Positions 25,242-33,810 of a DNA stretch of 64,000 nucleotides are shown here, piece by piece. The position numbers and the translations under genes are program-made. The notes under the pieces are model-generated. The model saw nothing but the letters and a program-made list of their open reading frames with translations. It did no database searches and was not told where the DNA came from. The stretch's first letter is position 1. Each line of letters opens with the position of its first letter. Origin of the DNA: DATMNI01 sp963817515 (GTDB lineage Bacteria; Acidobacteriota; Terriglobia; Bryobacterales; Bryobacteraceae); the NCBI GenBank assembly GCA_963817515.1, contig CAWFPJ010000031.1, forward strand, positions 310,001 through 374,000, read 5' to 3'.

Positions 25242-26852
25242 ATGGCCAACCATATGAGTCTTTTTGCGACGAAGTCGTTGGACCGGCTGGTGAAAGAGGC
25301 TGGGGAGTCGGGTGAGCACAGCCTGAAGCGGACGCTGGGGCCATTTCAACTGACGGCGCTGGGAGTGGGGGCCATCATCGGCGCGGGCATTTTCGTGCTC
25401 TCGGGACTGGGCGCGCATTATGCCGGACCGGGGTTGATGCTGTCCTTTGTGCTGTCGGGTTTGGGCTGCGCTTTCGCTGGTCTTTGTTACGCCGAATTCG
25501 CGGCCATGATCCCGCTGGCGGGAAGCGCCTACACCTACGCCTACGCCACGCTGGGCGAACTCTTAGCCTGGATTATCGGTTGGGACCTGACGCTTGAGTA
25601 CGCCATGGGCGCCAGCACCGTCTCGTCCGGTTGGTCCAACCACTTTATCGAACTGCTGAACATATTCAACATCAAAATGCCGCTCTGGCTGGCATACGAC
25701 CACTGGACCGCAATGAAGACCGCGGAGAATATTGTAGCCCGGCAAATGGCGCAGGCCGCGGATCCGAGTCTGGTTCCCGGCACTCAGGCCTTCCTTCTAA
25801 AGGTGACCGAGATAATGGCAGCCCAGTCGGATGTGCTGGCGCAGCGGGCCAGGGAGTTGCTGAATGCGCCAACCATTTTCGGAGTTGAAGTCGGGTTTAA
25901 TCTGCCGGCGTTTATCATCGCGCTGCTCATCACTGCGATTCTGGTGATCGGGATCAAGGAGAGCGCGCGTTTCAACTCCACCATCGTAGTGATTAAAGTG
26001 GCGGTTGTGTTGTTCGTTATCGGAGTTGGAATCAAGTATGTCAATACCGCGAATTGGGGACAGGATTGGAGTTCTTTCGCCCCCTACGGATTTTCCGGTA
26101 TAGGAGCGGGAGCAGCCTACATTTTCTTCGCCTACATTGGATTCGACGCCGTGTCCACCACTGCGCAGGAGGCCAAGAATCCGCAAAGGGATTTGCCGAT
26201 TGGCATCATTACATCACTCGTGGTGTGCACTGTGCTTTATATTCTGGTGGCGGGCGTGCTCACCGGGATGGTGCCCTGGCGCGAGATCAACATCGAAGCT
26301 CCGATTGCGCGTGCGTTTCTGGATCGCGGGCTAACTACGGCATCGCACGTAATTACGCTGGGCGCACTGGCCGGCCTGACTAGCGTGATGCTGGTAATGA
26401 TGTTGGGTCAGACACGCGTGCTGTATGCCATGGCCAATGACGGCCTGCTGCCCAAGAAATTCTTCGCAGCCGTTCACCCCAAATACAGGACTCCCTGGAA
26501 AAATACAATTCTGGTGGGGATTGTGGCTGCCGTTGTGGGCAGCGTAACGCCGATCGACGATATCGGAAAGATGGTGAACATCGGCACTCTGCTGGCTTTC
26601 GTCATCGTATGCGCCGCCATCATGGTGCTGCGGAAGACCAATCCAGGACAGCCGAGGCCATTCCGGACGCCATGGGTGCCGCTGGTGCCGATTCTGGGTA
26701 TCGGCTTCAACGGGTACATGATGTACAAGCTGGGGTGGATCAACTGGGCGCGGCTGATTATCTGGCTGGTGATTGGCCTGGTGGTGTACTTCGGTTACGG
26801 CAGGCATCACAGCCGTCTGGCGCTGGACAACGCGGCGGCCCGCGAGCGCTGA
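25242..26852 (+). CDS. APC superfamily amino-acid permease (CAT-like)
   Basis: A 536-residue inner-membrane transporter with about twelve to fourteen helices. The first helix carries the family's substrate-binding LGVGAIIGAGIFVLSG. Later landmarks are CAFAGLCYAEFAAMIPLAGS, YAYATLGELLAWIIGWDLTLEY, FFAYIGFDAVSTTAQEAKNP and RVLYAMANDGLLPKKFFAAV, typical of the cationic-amino-acid/YfnA-like branch. An unusual hydrophilic stretch of about 60 residues lies between helices around residues 150-210. ATG 25242 or the in-frame ATG 25254 could be the start. Substrate specificity cannot be assigned. Confidence 0.87.
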   Translation: MANHMSLFATKSLDRLVKEAGESGEHSLKRTLGPFQLTALGVGAIIGAGIFVLSGLGAHYAGPGLMLSFVLSGLGCAFAGLCYAEFAAMIPLAGSAYTYAYATLGELLAWIIGWDLTLEYAMGASTVSSGWSNHFIELLNIFNIKMPLWLAYDHWTAMKTAENIVARQMAQAADPSLVPGTQAFLLKVTEIMAAQSDVLAQRARELLNAPTIFGVEVGFNLPAFIIALLITAILVIGIKESARFNSTIVVIKVAVVLFVIGVGIKYVNTANWGQDWSSFAPYGFSGIGAGAAYIFFAYIGFDAVSTTAQEAKNPQRDLPIGIITSLVVCTVLYILVAGVLTGMVPWREINIEAPIARAFLDRGLTTASHVITLGALAGLTSVMLVMMLGQTRVLYAMANDGLLPKKFFAAVHPKYRTPWKNTILVGIVAAVVGSVTPIDDIGKMVNIGTLLAFVIVCAAIMVLRKTNPGQPRPFRTPWVPLVPILGIGFNGYMMYKLGWINWARLIIWLVIGLVVYFGYGRHHSRLALDNAAARER

Positions 26853-27190
26853 TTTCCGCGGCTCCGACGCAGTCGCGACAGCAAGCGTTTTCTTGTTTCA
26901 GCCGCTATTGAACTGAGACTCAAGCGTTTTCTTGAGGGCGACCCGGTGATTGGTGAACGCCACCAGACGCCGCGTCATATCTCTTCGATCACATCCTGTT
27001 TCGTGAGTTGAGTCCGTGGAGTAACCTGTTTTCATGTCTTTCACGCCCGATTCGGCCACTCCTGCACGCTCTTTTTTCGTTACGGGAGGGGGACCGGTTG
27101 ATGCCGCGCAGGCCGTCGCAAGCGCTTCAGGAACGACGCATGGCCTTTACTGGAATCGTAGGCGGGGACTAGTATACTGGATGAAACTCT
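26853..27190. other. Intergenic stretch at the edge of the polysaccharide island
   Basis: 338 bases with no coding frame I would support. It contains the repeated CAAGCGTTTTCTTG element near its left end and, near the right end, a TATACT hexamer (27173-27178) 12 bases before the methyltransferase ATG that could be a -10 box. The rest shows no tRNA-like or mobile-element structure. Confidence 0.5.
26882..26936. repeat. Two copies of CAAGCGTTTTCTTG (one within a hairpin)
   Basis: The 14-base sequence CAAGCGTTTTCTTG occurs at 26882-26895 and again at 26921-26934. The second copy is flanked so that CTCAAG and CTTGAG form a six-base stem with a six-base loop. They lie 30 and 69 bases after the permease stop. 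Tandem terminators for the permease, or binding sites for a dimeric protein, are both possible. Confidence 0.45.
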
Positions 27191-27880
27191 ATGAGAAATA
27201 CTGACGCGGATTGGGAGGTGTTTGCTAACCGGGATCCCTACTGGGCCGTCATCACGAAGGATGAATTCCGTCGTGAGTATATGGATCAAGGTGCACGGGA
27301 GGCCTTCTTCGCCAATGGCGAAGGAACTATCGCTCATACAGTGGGCATTCTAGGCAAACATTTTGGCTGCCCGGATCGCTTTGACGCTGCTCTTGATTTC
27401 GGTTGCGGAGTAGGACGTCTGCTCATTCCGCTCGCTCGTCGGAGTCGAATCGCAATTGGAGTGGACGTCTCTCCCACGATGCTCGGGGAGTGCCAAAGAA
27501 ATGCTTCGCAGTTCGGAATCCAGAATGCCATTCTGCGGCAAAGCGACGACAGCCTCTCGCGGGTACGGGAATATATTGGAAAAGTAAATCTTCTGACCTC
27601 TCTGCTTGTCTTTCAGCACATTCCGCCCAGCCGCGGGATCCTGATTTTGGGCGGATTGTTGGACTTGCTAAGCCCAGCCAGTTTCGGTTGTATCCAGCTC
27701 CTCACGGGAAGTCAGCTTGCCAACCAGACTAGCAATAGCGTGGAACCTATCATGGAGATGAATCCTTACGACCTAAATCTCGTAATTTCTGTTCTGAACA
27801 GAAATGGTATCAAAGATATCCTTTTCCGTCTTGAAGGCCACGACGCGGCTATTGCTACTACCATATATTTTCGCCGCTAG
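27191..27880 (+). CDS. Class I SAM-dependent methyltransferase
   Basis: A 229-residue protein. SAM motif I is clear in FDAALDFGCGVGRLLIPLA, followed by IAIGVDVSPTMLGECQRNA (motif II acidic residue) and VNLLTSLLVFQHIPPSRG (motif IV region). The N-terminal WEVFANRDPYWAVITKDEFR is typical of methyltransferases in polysaccharide clusters that modify sugars or glycans. It is the first gene of the island and is separated by 378 bases from the exporter permease. GC content looks lower than in the genes to its left. Confidence 0.78.
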   Translation: MRNTDADWEVFANRDPYWAVITKDEFRREYMDQGAREAFFANGEGTIAHTVGILGKHFGCPDRFDAALDFGCGVGRLLIPLARRSRIAIGVDVSPTMLGECQRNASQFGIQNAILRQSDDSLSRVREYIGKVNLLTSLLVFQHIPPSRGILILGGLLDLLSPASFGCIQLLTGSQLANQTSNSVEPIMEMNPYDLNLVISVLNRNGIKDILFRLEGHDAAIATTIYFRR

Positions 27881-28258
27881 GACCCAGGTCCAAAATCGAA
27901 CTTTGGGTCACTAGTGGCCTGTCGCGTTCGTTAGCAGCGCCAGCGCGCGGAACCAATCCGAGCCGCTACCGTGAGGGATGCGATTCCGCTACGGTGTCTT
28001 GGGATTTTTCACCGGGCAACCAAAGGATACGCCGAACAGCAGCTGGCATCGCTTTCTAAAAAGCTTCATTTTTCCATCGCACCGCCGGGCATCCGAGCCC
28101 AGGACTCAGCAAGGGTGATGGTACAATAATTTGATCGGGCCGCTCAGGTGCTTTCCGAACAGGCGGACGGCTCCGACGCCCCGTCTAGAGTTGTAGTCTC
28201 GAGCAGTGGTATGTGGCCGACTACTCTCGGTCCGGGTCTTAGCCAAGGGGAGTGAAGA
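27881..28258. other. Intergenic region before the polysaccharide exporter genes
   Basis: 378 bases without a convincing coding frame. Near its right end is AGGGGAG (28246-28252), the ribosome site of the permease gene. A short inverted pair ACCGT/ACGGT and A/T-rich runs are present but form no recognisable element. It probably holds the promoter of the exporter operon, though I could not assign -35 and -10 boxes with confidence. Confidence 0.4.
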
Positions 28259-29072
28259 TTGTCTGCCGCTTCACATATCTTCGAATTCGCGCTGACTCCG
28301 GGTGCGTCCAAGTGGTCCGGAGACTATCTCTTTCTGATACAGAATCTTGTTATGAAGGACTTTCGTCTCCGTTATCGGAACATGTCGCTCGGCGTTTTCT
28401 GGTCGCTGTTGAACCCCTTGGTGATGATGGGCATGTTGTGGTTTGTTTTCACGAAGATCTTTCCCAACCAGATTCCAAATTTCGCCCTGTTCGCCTTATG
28501 CGGAATCGTTCCTTACAATGTATTCACGATCGCCTGGTTGAGCGGCACTACTTCGTTGGTTGAGAATGCGGGACTCATCAAGCGAGTTCCTGTGCCACGC
28601 GAGGTCATTCCCATCGCCAGTGTTTTGAGTGCCTGCGTGTACATGTCTTCACAGGTAGCTGTTGCTTCTGTTGCTGGTGATTGTGACGGGTCTGGGCGTA
28701 AACCCGTACTGGTGTTGGCTGCCGGTGATCTGGGTTTTGGAGGTTATCTTTGTCGCAGGCCTCTCGCTTCTGTTTTCGGCGTTGAATGTTTACATACGCG
28801 ACGTCCGCTATATTGTAGAGTCCGCCAACGTGATCCTATTCTGGCTGGTGCCGATTTTTTATGACTTTTCCCGAATTCCGCCGGCCTACCGTGAGGTCTA
28901 TCAACTGAATCCGGTGGCCGCTCTCGTGCTGGCTTCGCGCAACATCCTGCTGAACGGCGTTGCTCCGCCGACATCGCTTCTGGTCAAACTCGCCCTCAGC
29001 TCTTCCGGCATGTTTTTTCTGGGGCTGTTCGTTTTTCGTCGCGTTCGAGCTGGGTTTTTCAACTATCTATGA
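28259..29072 (+). CDS. wzm: Polysaccharide ABC exporter permease (Wzm/TagG family), frame broken near 28661
   Basis: Together two frames encode a typical ABC-2 permease of about 270 residues. The first starts at TTG 28259 (AGGGGAG seven bases upstream) and gives LVMKDFRLRYRNMSLGVFWS, LNPLVMMGMLWFVFTKIF and GLIKRVPVPREVIPIASVLS. After about 28660 it turns to nonsense. Skipping one base, the second frame gives LLLLLVIVTGLGVNPYWCWL, SLLFSALNVYIRDVRYIVES, FWLVPIFYDFS and LNPVAALVLASRN to the TGA at 29070-29072. It moves finished polysaccharide across the inner membrane with the ATPase encoded next, whose ATG overlaps this stop (ATGA). The break may be a sequencing error or real inactivation. Confidence 0.82.
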
Positions 29073-29851
29073 AACCCGCCAGTGCTATCGAGTTTCGGGG
29101 TGTCTGGAAGAGCTTTCGCAGGAATTTGGGCCAGGTCCTGTTGCGCTCGCACGTTAAGAAAATCATTTCGCGGGGCGGCCACAGAGAGCTTTTCAACGCG
29201 CTCAAAGATGTCTCGTTCCGGGTGGCGCCGGGCGAAAGCGTTGCGGTGGTGGGAGGCAACGGCGCAGGAAAGAGTACCCTGTTGAGTTTGGTCGCCGGCC
29301 TGGTTGCTCCTGATCGCGGGCAACTCGAAGTGACTGGCCGGATCGCTGCTCTTCTGGAACTGGGATCGGGTTTCCACCCGGATCTGACAGGAGCGGAAAA
29401 CCTGCGGCTGAACGCCTCACTCCTTGGGGTCAGCCGGCGGCGCCTCAACGACATTTATGACGAGATCGTGGACTTTTCAGAGCTCTCCGATTTCATGAAC
29501 GAACCGCTTAGGACCTACTCGGCGGGAATGAGCATGCGGCTGGCGTTTTCCATCGCAGTCAATGTGGATCCCGATATTCTGCTGATCGACGAAGTCCTGG
29601 CGGTTGGCGATCATACTTTCCAGAGCAAGTGTTTTGCGAAGGTGATGGATTTCCGTCGTCGGGGAAAAACCATACTGTGTGTTTCGCACGTCTCGGAGAT
29701 GGTGCACCAACTATGCAATCGTGCGATTTGGCTGGATCACGGCGAATTGATGCTGGATGGTTCAGTCAGACAAGTGAATGATGCTTATCTGGGGCGGCCG
29801 AAGTCTATGCACAGCGTTCCGTCTCCGCCCGATCCGAAAAGCCCGGAATAA
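29069..29851 (+). CDS. wzt: Polysaccharide ABC exporter ATP-binding protein (Wzt/TagH family)
   Basis: A 260-residue ATPase. Walker A is GGNGAGKSTLLSLVAG, the signature region is YSAGMSMRLAFSIA, Walker B DILLIDEVLAVGD, and the switch His is in CVSHVSEM. The opening SAIEFRGVWKSFRR and ALKDVSFRVAPGESVAVVGG are typical of the Wzt group. At 260 residues it has only the nucleotide-binding domain and lacks the C-terminal carbohydrate-binding domain found in Wzt proteins that recognise a capped chain end. Translation is coupled to the permease by an ATGA overlap. Confidence 0.9.
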   Translation: MKPASAIEFRGVWKSFRRNLGQVLLRSHVKKIISRGGHRELFNALKDVSFRVAPGESVAVVGGNGAGKSTLLSLVAGLVAPDRGQLEVTGRIAALLELGSGFHPDLTGAENLRLNASLLGVSRRRLNDIYDEIVDFSELSDFMNEPLRTYSAGMSMRLAFSIAVNVDPDILLIDEVLAVGDHTFQSKCFAKVMDFRRRGKTILCVSHVSEMVHQLCNRAIWLDHGELMLDGSVRQVNDAYLGRPKSMHSVPSPPDPKSPE

Positions 29852-29919
29852 AGGATGGCGTTCCCCTTCCACGACAAAGCTCTGCAGTGGAGTGTCAGCT
29901 TCCGGCTAATACGCTGACC

Positions 29920-31248
29920 ATGAGCCCTACTTCCCACTGCTGGTGCGGAAATCGAGTTCTTGAGCCATTTTCGCCCGACTATCTTCGCTGCGCCGCTTGT
30001 GAAACTCTGGTCTTGGCAAAAATGCCGGCACCTGAGGCGCTACTGGTCCAGGACGATGAGCGCGATTTTTACGGCAAGCACTATTTTGACAGGATTGCTG
30101 AACTCCACAATCTGCCCTCACTGGATACCCGTGCGCGTACCGACCTTCCGGAACGTTGCATCCACTGGCTGCAGGGCCTTCTCCGTTATCGGCTGCCGCC
30201 CGCAAGCGTTTTGGAACTGGGAAGTGGGCACGGCGGTTTTGTCGCAATGATGCGCTGGGCGGGATTCGATGCGACGGGCCTCGATCTCAGTCCGGAGACC
30301 GTAGACCGCGCACGCCGGAGATTCGATGTGCCCATCCTCGAGGGGCCGGTAGAATCACAGGACATCGCTCCCGGTAGCCTGGATGCAATCGTCTTGATGG
30401 ACGTACTGGAACATTTGGGCGATCCGGTGGATACGATGCGGCGCTGCCTCCGCCTTCTGAAGCCGGACGGACTGTTCTTCCTGCAAACACCGCAGTATCG
30501 CGAGGGCAAATCGCTGACACAAATGGAAGCGGAAGGCGATCCGTTTTTGCGCATGCTCTCACCGGATCAGCACCTGTATCTCTTCAGCAAGTCTTCCGTG
30601 AAAATGCTGCTCAGGGTGTTGGGAGTGGAGCATGTCAATTTCGAGCCCGCGATCTTTTCCCTCTATGATATGGCTTTGGTGGCAGGCCGTGTCTCGCCGA
30701 CTGCGTTACCGGAGAGCGAGGTAACTGCCTGTCTCGAAGCCAGCCCCAGCGGTCGTCTGGTCCTGGCACTGCGCGATCTCAACCAGCGGTTTGAAGATTT
30801 GACATCCCGCCATACGGAATCGGAAGCGGATCGGGCCGCGCGTCTGGAAAACATTTTCAAGCTGGAGAAACTGCTGGCGGAGCAAGCCTCCGGCTATTCC
30901 GCCCAATTGGCTGCACGGGCAGCGGAAGCAGACGAACTTTCAGCATATTGCGATAACCTGTCCAGCCAGATTCGGCAGCGCGATGCGCAGATCAACGAAC
31001 TAGCCACCCAAGTTGCCGAGCGCGACGGGCAGATCAACGAACTAGCCACCCAAGTTGCCGACGGATGGCCGGATCGAGGATTTCCGCCAAGAGTCCGCCG
31101 ATCAAAAGCACGTGATCGAATTGCAGAAGGATCGTCTTTCGAAAGCCGAAAATCTGCTGCAACGCCTTCGCCAAAGTTATGTCTTTCGGTTCATGCGCCG
31201 GCTTCATTTATGGGGCTGGCTCGATGTCCGGCCAGAAGGGCGGACTGA
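29920..31248 (+). CDS. SAM methyltransferase with zinc-binding N-terminus and C-terminal coiled coil; frame breaks near 31060
   Basis: The start is set at ATG 29920 because the family pattern begins there (HCWCGNRVLEPFSPDYLRCA), with a CxC/CxxC cluster; a GTG at 29887 is possible. A methyltransferase core follows: PPASVLELGSGHGGFVAMM, GFDATGLDLSPETVDRA, DAIVLMDVLEHLGDPVD and LKPDGLFFLQTPQY. From about residue 285 the protein is a long coiled coil ending in a duplicated 14-residue unit, RDxQINELATQVAE. Just after this repeat the frame is lost; the codons to 31248 are probably not real sequence. In the +1 frame the coil goes on (from 31062) and runs into a GT4 glycosyltransferase, so this was likely one fused protein. 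Confidence 0.75.
   Translation: MSPTSHCWCGNRVLEPFSPDYLRCAACETLVLAKMPAPEALLVQDDERDFYGKHYFDRIAELHNLPSLDTRARTDLPERCIHWLQGLLRYRLPPASVLELGSGHGGFVAMMRWAGFDATGLDLSPETVDRARRRFDVPILEGPVESQDIAPGSLDAIVLMDVLEHLGDPVDTMRRCLRLLKPDGLFFLQTPQYREGKSLTQMEAEGDPFLRMLSPDQHLYLFSKSSVKMLLRVLGVEHVNFEPAIFSLYDMALVAGRVSPTALPESEVTACLEASPSGRLVLALRDLNQRFEDLTSRHTESEADRAARLENIFKLEKLLAEQASGYSAQLAARAAEADELSAYCDNLSSQIRQRDAQINELATQVAERDGQINELATQVADGWPDRGFPPRVRRSKARDRIAEGSSFESRKSAATPSPKLCLSVHAPASFMGLARCPARRAD
30988..31062 (+). repeat. 42-bp tandem repeat in the coiled-coil region
   Basis: The sequence starting cagatcaacgaactagccac at 30988 recurs at 31030, a 42-base period with about 32 identical bases, encoding two 14-residue coiled-coil units. 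The reading frame is lost directly after the second copy. Repeat slippage, or a collapsed repeat in the assembly, would explain the break. Confidence 0.8.
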
Positions 31249-32921
31249 GGCTGCGGAGTTCCCTCAAAGCAAGATCCCTGGAAGACTGCGCAAGGTAGTG
31301 GTTGATCTTACCCCCGTGTTGCCCGGAGGCGGGAACGGCGGCGCCAAGGTGATGACGCTGGAACTAATTCGGCATCTCGCGCGGGTAGCGGTAGGATTGC
31401 GATTTCATCCTGTTGACTTCGGAGCAAAGCCACGATGAACTCGCCATGTTGGACGCGCCTAACGTTCATCGCCTGTGCGTGCAACGTCCCGGCGCCGCGC
31501 TGGCTGCATCCGACAATCTGGCGCTGCGCGCGCGGACCGTGCTGGCGCGGTTCCTGCCGCCGAGTCTGCTGGCAAAGGTCGCCGGAGCTTATCGCCATGC
31601 GTCGGAGTTGGTGCCTGTCGGCAGCAGTCTTGTGCGGCAGCTCGGTGCCGATCTTCTTTTTTGTCCGTTCACGGCCCCTTTCTTTTTCGATCCCGCGGTG
31701 CCCACCGTGTGCGTCGTGTACGACCTGCAGCATGCATACTACCCGCAGTTCTTCGATTCATCTGAAATTCAGGAAAGAGACCGGAATCTCGGCAAGGCGG
31801 TTCGCGTGGCGAGCGGTATGGTTTGCATATCCGAGTACGTTCGGAAAACCCTATTGGAGAAAACGGCAGTGGCGCCGGACCGGGCCGAGACCATTCATAT
31901 CCAGCTGCCGCACCGGCTCGCGAAGCCCTCGGTTTCGGAGTGTGAACGTATTCTGAAGTCGCTCCAATTGATCTCTGAACGGTTCTTACTGTACCCGGCA
32001 AACTTCTGGCCTCACAAAAACCACGAGCTCTTGTTAACGGCATTCGGCGTCTATCTGGCGAGTCATCCGGACTCCGATCTGAAATTGGTGCTCACCGGAT
32101 CTCCGGGCGCCAGGCAAGACTTTCTTCAGGATGCAGCCCGCCGCATGGGTATTTCACACGCTGTCTTGTTCCCGGGTTATTTGCCGGAAGCCGAACTCAG
32201 TTCACTTCTCTACTCCTGTATGGCTGTGATTTTTCCTTCCTTGTTTGAAGGTTTCGGAATGCCGCTGCTCGAGGGCATGGCGTCCGGCCGGCCACTGCTC
32301 TGCAGTAACAACACCAGCCTTCCTGAAGTGGCGGGCAATGCCGCCCTCTTTTTCGATCCTCGAATACCGGCGGAAGTCGCCGATGCGATTGCTCGAATCG
32401 CGAGCGACCCGGATTTACGGCGGGAACTCGCCGCCAAAGGTGCACAACGCCTGGCCGCGTTCGGCGGGCCGGAAGAGATGGCCGCAAGCTACTTGAGAAC
32501 GTTCCGAAAGGCGGTTCAACAGCCTGCCGCGTTGCCCCCCGGAATCTACGGGGTGTTCGATGATGGTTGGCTGGGGGAGCGGTTTACCGTTGCCTTTGGA
32601 AGCGGCAGGGGCTCAAGGACGATCAGGATGGCGCTGGCCCTACCTGCGTGGGTGTCCACACCGGTTCTCTCGGTTCGCGTGGAAGCCGCTGGAGCGGCGC
32701 CTCAGGCCTATGTTCTCGCGCGTGGAGAAGTCGCGGTTATCGAGAACCCCGTCGATTCAGCGTCTGGTTCATTCGACGTGTTTTGCTCGCCTTCGTTTCG
32801 GCCTGATCTGTGCGGCCTAGGCGAGGATACGCGGTCGCTCACGTGCCAGTTGCAGGTGGTCGAAATTGTCGCCGCCGATGGTGTCCGCGGTGAGTTAAGT
32901 ACCGTAAGTTATGGCTCATAA
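31055..32921 (+). CDS. GT4-family glycosyltransferase with coiled-coil N-terminal part; frame breaks near 31397
   Basis: Frame one (31055-31397) continues the coiled coil (DFRQESADQKHVIELQKDRL), then FRFMRRLHLWGWL, and starts a glycosyltransferase with KVVVDLTPVLPGGGNGGAK. At 31395-31400 one base must be skipped, after which FILLTSEQSHDELAML and the rest follow to 32921. GT4/GT-B landmarks are YPANFWPHKNHELLLTAF, VLFPGYLPEAELSSLLYSC and the donor-binding VIFPSLFEGFGMPLLEGMAS. A beta-rich tail of about 110 residues follows. Both breaks aside, methyltransferase, coil and glycosyltransferase read as one protein of about 1000 residues. The stop overlaps the next gene by eleven bases. Confidence 0.72.
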
Positions 32922-33810
32922 GCTCTCGATCATCACGCCATCGTATAATCAAGGCCGCTTTATCAAGCGGACGATTGAGAGCGTTTTGTCGCAGCACTTT
33001 TCCGGCAGCCTGGAATATCTGGTGATGGACGGTGGCAGCAATGATGAGACCGTCGGCATCTTGCGCCGCTATGAGGCGTCCCTATCCTGGGTTTCTGAAA
33101 AGGACGACGGCCAGGCGGACGCGGTCAACAAGGGACTGTCGCGAGCCACCGGAGAAATCATCGGATGGCTGAATTCGGACGATATCTATTATCCTGATGC
33201 GATCCTTGCGGTTTGTGACGCCTTCGATTCCGATCCTACTTTGGACGTGATCTACGGGGATGCCAACCACATTGACGAAGACGATCGCATAATTGAAGCC
33301 TATCCGACCGAAGACGGGGATTTCTCGCGGCTGGTAAACACTTGTTACATCTGCCAACCCGCAGCCTTCTTTCGCAAGAGCGTAGTTGACCGGTTTGGTC
33401 CGCTAGATGCCAACCTGCAGTATTGTCTGGACTATGAGTATTGGGTTCGGCTGGCCGCGGCGGGCGCGAAGTTCCGCCGGCTGCGGCGTGTGCTGGCCGG
33501 ATCGCGGCTCTATCCCCAGACCAAGACGCTGGGATCGCGAGTGCGGGTGCATGCCGAAATTAACGACATGCTCCGGCGGTACGCACGGCGTGTGCCCGAT
33601 CAATGGCTGTTCAACTACGCGCATGCCGTGCTCGATGAAAGAGGAATCCCACGCTCCGATGGAATACGATTCCCCCTGCTAGTAGGACTTTTGTCATTCT
33701 ATAGCGCATTGAGGTGGAACCGCCGCATTTCGCTTCTAATGGCGAAAACAGTCCGCGTATGGACAGGCGCTGCCCTGCAGGCACTCTGGAGGCGGAAGGG
33801 TTCTCGGTGA
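32911..33810 (+). CDS. GT2-family glycosyltransferase
   Basis: A 299-residue enzyme with a complete GT-A N-terminal domain: LSIITPSYNQGRFIKRTIES, YLVMDGGSNDETVGIL, EKDDGQADAVNKGLSRATGE and the metal-binding WLNSDDIYYPDA. It continues DVIYGDANHIDEDDR, YICQPAAFFRKSVVDRFG, and LDYEYWVRLAAAGAKF with the probable catalytic acid. A hydrophobic stretch near the end (PLLVGLLSFYSAL) may anchor it to the membrane. It is closely similar in layout to the GT2 at 45016. It overlaps both neighbours, so it belongs to one operon with them. Confidence 0.88.
   Translation: MAHKLSIITPSYNQGRFIKRTIESVLSQHFSGSLEYLVMDGGSNDETVGILRRYEASLSWVSEKDDGQADAVNKGLSRATGEIIGWLNSDDIYYPDAILAVCDAFDSDPTLDVIYGDANHIDEDDRIIEAYPTEDGDFSRLVNTCYICQPAAFFRKSVVDRFGPLDANLQYCLDYEYWVRLAAAGAKFRRLRRVLAGSRLYPQTKTLGSRVRVHAEINDMLRRYARRVPDQWLFNYAHAVLDERGIPRSDGIRFPLLVGLLSFYSALRWNRRISLLMAKTVRVWTGAALQALWRRKGSR

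Noticed and set aside
28259..29072. Programmed frameshift in wzm
   Set aside because: No slippery heptamer or downstream structure is visible at 28655-28665, and neighbouring genes have unrelated breaks; error or mutation is simpler.
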